Source: Mesostigma viride (Eukaryota > Streptophyta > Mesostigmatophyceae > Mesostigmatales > Mesostigmataceae). From it: a DNA stretch of 32,500 nt. The notes beneath the pieces are model-generated. The model did not search any database and was not told where the DNA came from. It worked only from the letters and a program-made list of their open reading frames with translations. A program made the position numbers and the translations under genes. The stretch is from assembly GCA_009746045.1 (NCBI GenBank), contig RPFO01000884.1:1-32500 (forward strand). Reading direction: 5' to 3'. Positions 29,150 through 32,500 of the stretch are shown piece after piece; within the stretch, counting starts at the first letter, position 1, and each line of letters begins with the position of its first letter.

Positions 29150-30052
29150 TCATTCAACCTCTTCAGAATCCTCATCCAAACACAACATCATGTCCCCTTT
29201 CCACTTGTACATACTACTCTCGGCCAAATACAGCAAGCGTGCCTGCTTCCCCCCAAAAAACTTGAGATAATCCGGGGGGAAGATTGTTCCGCTGAGGACC
29301 TGCATAGCTAACTCCACCAAAACGCTTGCCATATCCTCCTCCCTACACCTCCTCTCTAATAAGGCCTTCATGTCTGCGTTCTCATCAAATCCCATGATCA
29401 GAACTGCACATGCCATTCCTCCCCCCTCCAGAGGCAGCCCCTCCAAAAGCTTCACCCATTCTGCCTCCCTACGCGCTCTCCTCCCCGGAGGAAAAAAAAT
29501 TCCTCATCCGGGTCATAAGGAGTATCGCAGAACCAGAAAATGCTCCTTAACCCCCATAGTTCATAATTATCGTACAAGTCATCCATTTCCTTTCCCAATT
29601 GGCGTAAGCGAGCTGTCCACCCCCTCCAATTCCTCTCCAACACACGTCTCCTCTCAGCACGCTCGGACCTGAACAACCCTCCCATCGTCCTTGCTCGTGC
29701 ATGTCCCTCTGGTGCTGGCTGGCGTCCTAACACCTCCTCAACTTCTTCACAATATACCTTAAAATACATTCCCCTTGTGACGAGTGTGTAGGGGGTGATA
29801 TCAGCGCTTGCACACTTTACTTGCCCGCCATACAATTCTCGGAAAAGAGACTCAGTTATCAATGTACGAGGCCATCCCGAATGCGTCCACGAACCCAGAA
29901 ATTAACTTAAAGCTGAATTGGGGTTCATACCTCCCCGACACCGCTTCCCTAGCCCCTCTACAAACTGCTTCAAAGCGGGCTACGTCGGGCGCCTCCATAA
30001 AAGCTGCGACTTCGGTCCAAATTTCCCACGGCAGTGAGATATCCCCTTCCAT
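29150..30052 (-). CDS. F-box-like protein, paralogue 2 (frame broken)
   Basis: The first frame from ATG 30052 (or an upstream ATG at 30094) encodes ISLPWEIWTEVAAFMEAPDV and ARFEAVCRGAREAVSGRYEP, which aligns with the F-box of the 22999-23949 gene. A +1 (or -2) break near 29870-29900 leads to the central frame (LITESLFRELYGGQVKC), which contains a charged helical stretch and ELWGLRSIFWFC, the counterpart of YIWGLKSMLYFS. A -1 break at an eight-base homopolymer (29492-29499) leads to EWVKLLEGLPLEGGGMAC and the C-terminus. Two breaks could mean a decayed copy or assembly errors. An SCF-type adaptor role is inferred from the F-box only. Confidence 0.6.
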
Positions 30053-30453
30053 TATCGGCCCCGACGTCAAACTTGTCCCCTCTGCACATAACATACATCG
30101 ACGTCCATCCTAAAAAAAATGAGGTTTGTCGGAAAGAAAATATGCAAACGTTAGGCGAGGTTTCCAATCCCTAACGGCCGTTGGGTCACTAATTGTTGTT
30201 TAACCCACTACAGTCGCATGAGAGAAAACGAAAGTCAATTTTATTCCAATTTCAAAGTGAAAGGAGAATTCACTATTACACCATTTTACAACACAAATCA
30301 GGTCAATTTTATTCCAATTTCAAAGTGAAAAGAGAATTCACCATTACACCATTTTACAACACAAATCAGGACTACATACACAAATTTCAAACCCAAAATG
30401 CGTCCAGTTTTCCAGCCTCAAAAGCAAATTATTACTCTACATTTCCAGTTTTT
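30053..30453. repeat. spacer with palindrome and 68-bp tandem duplication
   Basis: A palindrome-type copy (CTAACGGCCGTTGGG, about 30172) lies upstream of the F-box-like gene. A 68-bp unit (GTCAATTTTATTCCAATTTC, AAAGTGAAA, GAGAATTCAC, CACCATTTTACAACACAAAT) occurs at 30234-30301 and again at 30302-30369 with only a few changes. No gene is seen. Confidence 0.85.
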
Positions 30454-31230
30454 CTATGAGGAAGAACCGTAGTAGAAGGTGAAGGAGAAGTCAACCTCAG
30501 AGAAGTCGACCTCGGTTCCATCCAGTATGGTCGTCCTGTTTACCCCCCTTATCACCCCTGCCAGCCCCTCCCTTGCTTGCCTCAGACGTTCGCATCTATC
30601 CTTATGCCTACTCCAGTCAGCACGCTGGCACTCCTCACTGCAATATCTGGCATCCCTACATCCTCTACACCACTTCTGAGGGCCTGTGTCGCACCCACAC
30701 CCCTCCTTGGAGCAATTTCGCATACCACGCATGGGATCCCCATCCCTCACGATCGGGTCAGAGAGCAAGAAAAAGTTCATGTTGAGGGGTACTTCTGCCC
30801 CTACACACGCATCAGCCCTCACGCGCAGGGAAGACGTAACATTCGGGTAAAATGCGCGCTTGTAGGTGCACCCAAGCTGAGCCCCTTCCTCTTCCCCCAA
30901 CTCTATCTTTGGCCCCTTTGTAATGAACGACACCAAAAGGCGGAACTCCCTCGTTGGGTCTATTGGCGCTCTTAGATCCATCTGTGGTACGAAAAAACCC
31001 TCTTGAATACAGAAGTTCATATCAGCTAGCTGGGCGTACATAACCCTCTCCATTTGGCTGAACGAATCAAACGCCAATAAAACGGCCAAGTGGCGGCCTG
31101 TCTTCTCCTGCGCGACACGAACTTCCTCGAATATGCCACGCGACAGAAAGCGAACTTGTTTGTAAACGTTTTGAAGGACGCTTCCGTAGACTTCATTCAC
31201 GATCTCGGACTCATTCGCGATCTCGGCCAT
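30454..31230 (-). CDS. MYND zinc-finger protein, paralogue 1, intact, 258 codons
   Basis: The frame is continuous from ATG 31230 (MAEIANESEIV) to the stop at 30454; an ATG eight codons upstream is also possible. The N-terminal 170 residues hold a helical region, HLAVLLAFDSFSQMERVMYA and REFRLLVSFITKG. Residues 173-213 form a MYND-type finger: C173-x4-C178, then WCRGC, RYCSEEC and H-x3-C (SRHKDRC), the expected four Cys pairs with the closing His/Cys. A short acidic, aromatic tail follows (EVDFSEVDFSFTFYYG). MYND fingers mediate protein-protein contacts in transcription and chromatin factors. The N-terminal domain is shared only with the broken copy at 21979-22767, as far as I can see here. 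It is one of the few unbroken genes in the window. Confidence 0.8.
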   Translation of the reverse strand: MAEIANESEIVNEVYGSVLQNVYKQVRFLSRGIFEEVRVAQEKTGRHLAVLLAFDSFSQMERVMYAQLADMNFCIQEGFFVPQMDLRAPIDPTREFRLLVSFITKGPKIELGEEEGAQLGCTYKRAFYPNVTSSLRVRADACVGAEVPLNMNFFLLSDPIVRDGDPMRGMRNCSKEGCGCDTGPQKWCRGCRDARYCSEECQRADWSRHKDRCERLRQAREGLAGVIRGVNRTTILDGTEVDFSEVDFSFTFYYGSSS

Positions 31231-31410
31231 CTTTTTCAGGGAAAAAACGAACAAAAAGATTTACATCGCGGCCAAAAAAACGCGTTTTCCCATTAGTGTG
31301 TTTGCCTAATTTATTGTAATCATTCATTTTTAAAACAGTCAGGTCCTTCACAACCTCAGAAAATGATTTCATTAAATTGGCATATACATTTAAAAACATC
31401 TTAGGTCGCA

Positions 31411-31665
31411 CTACTTTTTGCGTTTCAGTTTACGTTTGTTTCCCGGTTGAATAAAGTTGACACCATCCCCTTCATCGTCGGAAATTAAGGCCGGCATTTC
31501 GTCCACTTCAGCTTGTACATCATCTTTTTTCATCACAACCATGGCTGGAATTGAATCCCAAAATTTCTCAATCGCTCTAACAACTTCGGCTGGCAGTTTT
31601 TTGGCCCCCCGTTCAACTGCCTCTCTCTCCTGGTTCGACACCGAAACGTCCTTGTCTTTCTCCAT
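31411..31665 (-). CDS. small acidic protein with basic C-terminal tail, 84 codons
   Basis: The frame starts at ATG 31665 (MEKDKDVSVSNQEREAVERG) and ends at 31411. It is charged and probably helical (AEVVRAIEKFWDSIP), with an acidic patch (ISDDEGDG) and a strongly basic end (GNKRKLKRKK) that resembles a nuclear localisation signal. The end resembles the basic tail of the 16784 protein in composition. The open frame extends about 13 codons further upstream, so it could be the last exon of a longer gene. No family is recognised. Confidence 0.45.
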   Translation of the reverse strand: MEKDKDVSVSNQEREAVERGAKKLPAEVVRAIEKFWDSIPAMVVMKKDDVQAEVDEMPALISDDEGDGVNFIQPGNKRKLKRKK

Positions 31666-31734
31666 TGAAAAAAACTGCACGTGAAGCACAACTGGCACAA
31701 CCAATGTAAGTAAACCTAGTACTTCAGGGGCGGA

Positions 31735-32170
31735 TTAATTCATCAGCCGGAGTACAATTTTATTTTACAACGCCAACGGCCGTTGGCATTACAGCAATGA
31801 AGTTAAGATAAAAACGTCGTAATGCAACGGCTGATAAAACTGGCGTATAATCAATAACGCAAAAAAAATTGGCAAGAACTTTTTTTTGGAGGTCCAACGG
31901 CCGTTGGCATCACGTAAATCACAACAGCAATGATGGAAACTGATTTTGCAAGTCCAACGGCCGTTGGCATCAAGAAAATCAGAAGAGGGAGCGACTGCCC
32001 AAAAAACGCATAATAATAAAACAAGTACCTTGCAGGTGGTTGACAGACGCGAATCTTGTGTGGCGACGTGGAATCTGCAAGGAATGCGCAAAAACGTTGC
32101 AATCAGAATTACAAGGATTACATATTTTCCACATTTAGTTTTTCAGGTCCAACGGCCGTTGGCATGAGAT
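31735..32170. repeat. spacer with four palindromes of the GGCAT context
   Basis: Palindromes lie at about 31771, 31894, 31954 and 32149, each in the form (A/G)GTCC or CGCC then AACGGCCGTTGGCAT, mostly followed by a short AT-rich AAATCA-type tail. This third context differs from the GGCGC (46-bp arrays) and GGCTCACAAC (210-bp array) contexts. No gene is supported here. Confidence 0.85.
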
Positions 32171-32242
32171 TAATAAGAATACCACTACATGCGTGTGAGA
32201 AAATTGTGCCGGGTGACAGAATTAAATCCAAGTTGCCCAGCA

Positions 32243-32500
32243 GGTGGGAGGGAGGGAGGGAGGGAGGGAGGGAGGGAAGGAGGGAAGGAGGGAGGTAGGG
32301 AAGGAGGGAAGGAGGGAAGTAGGGAGGGAGGGAGGGAGGGAGGGAGGGAGGGAGGGAGGGAAGGAGGGAAGGAGGGAAGGAGGGAAGAAGGGAAGGAGGA
32401 AGGAGGGAAGGAGGGAAGGAGGGAAAGGAGTAGGGAAAGGAGGAGGGAAGGAGGGAAGGAGGGAAGGAGGGAAGGAGGGAAGGAGGGAAGGAGGGAAGGA
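32243..32500. repeat. purine-rich (GGGA/GGAA)n microsatellite to window end
   Basis: The plus strand is GGGA repeats turning into GGGAAGGA repeats, with occasional GTA or AAA interruptions, and runs past the window edge. It is the purine-strand mirror of the pyrimidine satellite at 3076-4270 in composition, but with a much shorter period. No coding signal. Confidence 0.95.

Overview
The window looks like nuclear DNA from a plastid-bearing eukaryotic alga, most likely of the green lineage; the species is not identified. Three things support this. The long minus-strand gene has GT-AG introns whose splice phases match. MYND and F-box-like proteins occur. A decayed fragment of plastid rpoB sits among nuclear-type sequence. 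No bacterial operon, phage or CRISPR structure was seen. Every convincing gene is on the minus strand, so transcription runs from right to left.

Layout. 1-5600 is gene-poor: small microsatellites, a 50-bp minisatellite (1846-3075), a pyrimidine-rich 125-bp satellite (3076-4270) and a 40-bp tandem/inverted repeat (4840-5117). 5626-10903, perhaps reaching 14941, is one large multi-exon gene of unknown function. Its introns hold two 14-copy arrays of a 46-bp palindrome-bearing repeat and a 3-kb (GGACAA)n microsatellite. 15060-16550 holds short tandem repeats and the rpoB fragment. 16784-23949 is a cluster of paralogous minus-strand genes: three Cys/His-finger proteins, a small acidic protein, two tandem copies of a roughly 200-residue protein plus a remnant of a third, a MYND-finger protein and an F-box-like protein. 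24060-28090 is a 205-210-bp tandem array interrupted by two consecutive inserted elements. 28456-28640 is a palindromic element with tRNA-like B boxes. 29150-31665 carries a second F-box-like gene, a second and intact MYND gene, and a small basic-tailed protein. The window ends in a (GGGA/GGAA)n tract.

The dominant unexplained signal is the 14-bp palindrome CCAACGGCCGTTGG. It occurs about 60 times in at least three sequence contexts: in introns, between genes, at a near-fixed distance upstream of start codons, and as its core inside one exon.

Many reading frames break at homopolymers of six or more bases, in every case by -1. A systematic one-base under-call in the assembly is the simplest explanation, though in most of the broken genes a -1 slippery heptamer is also in phase. 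Coordinates of broken genes span all their frames. No function is claimed for genes I do not recognise.
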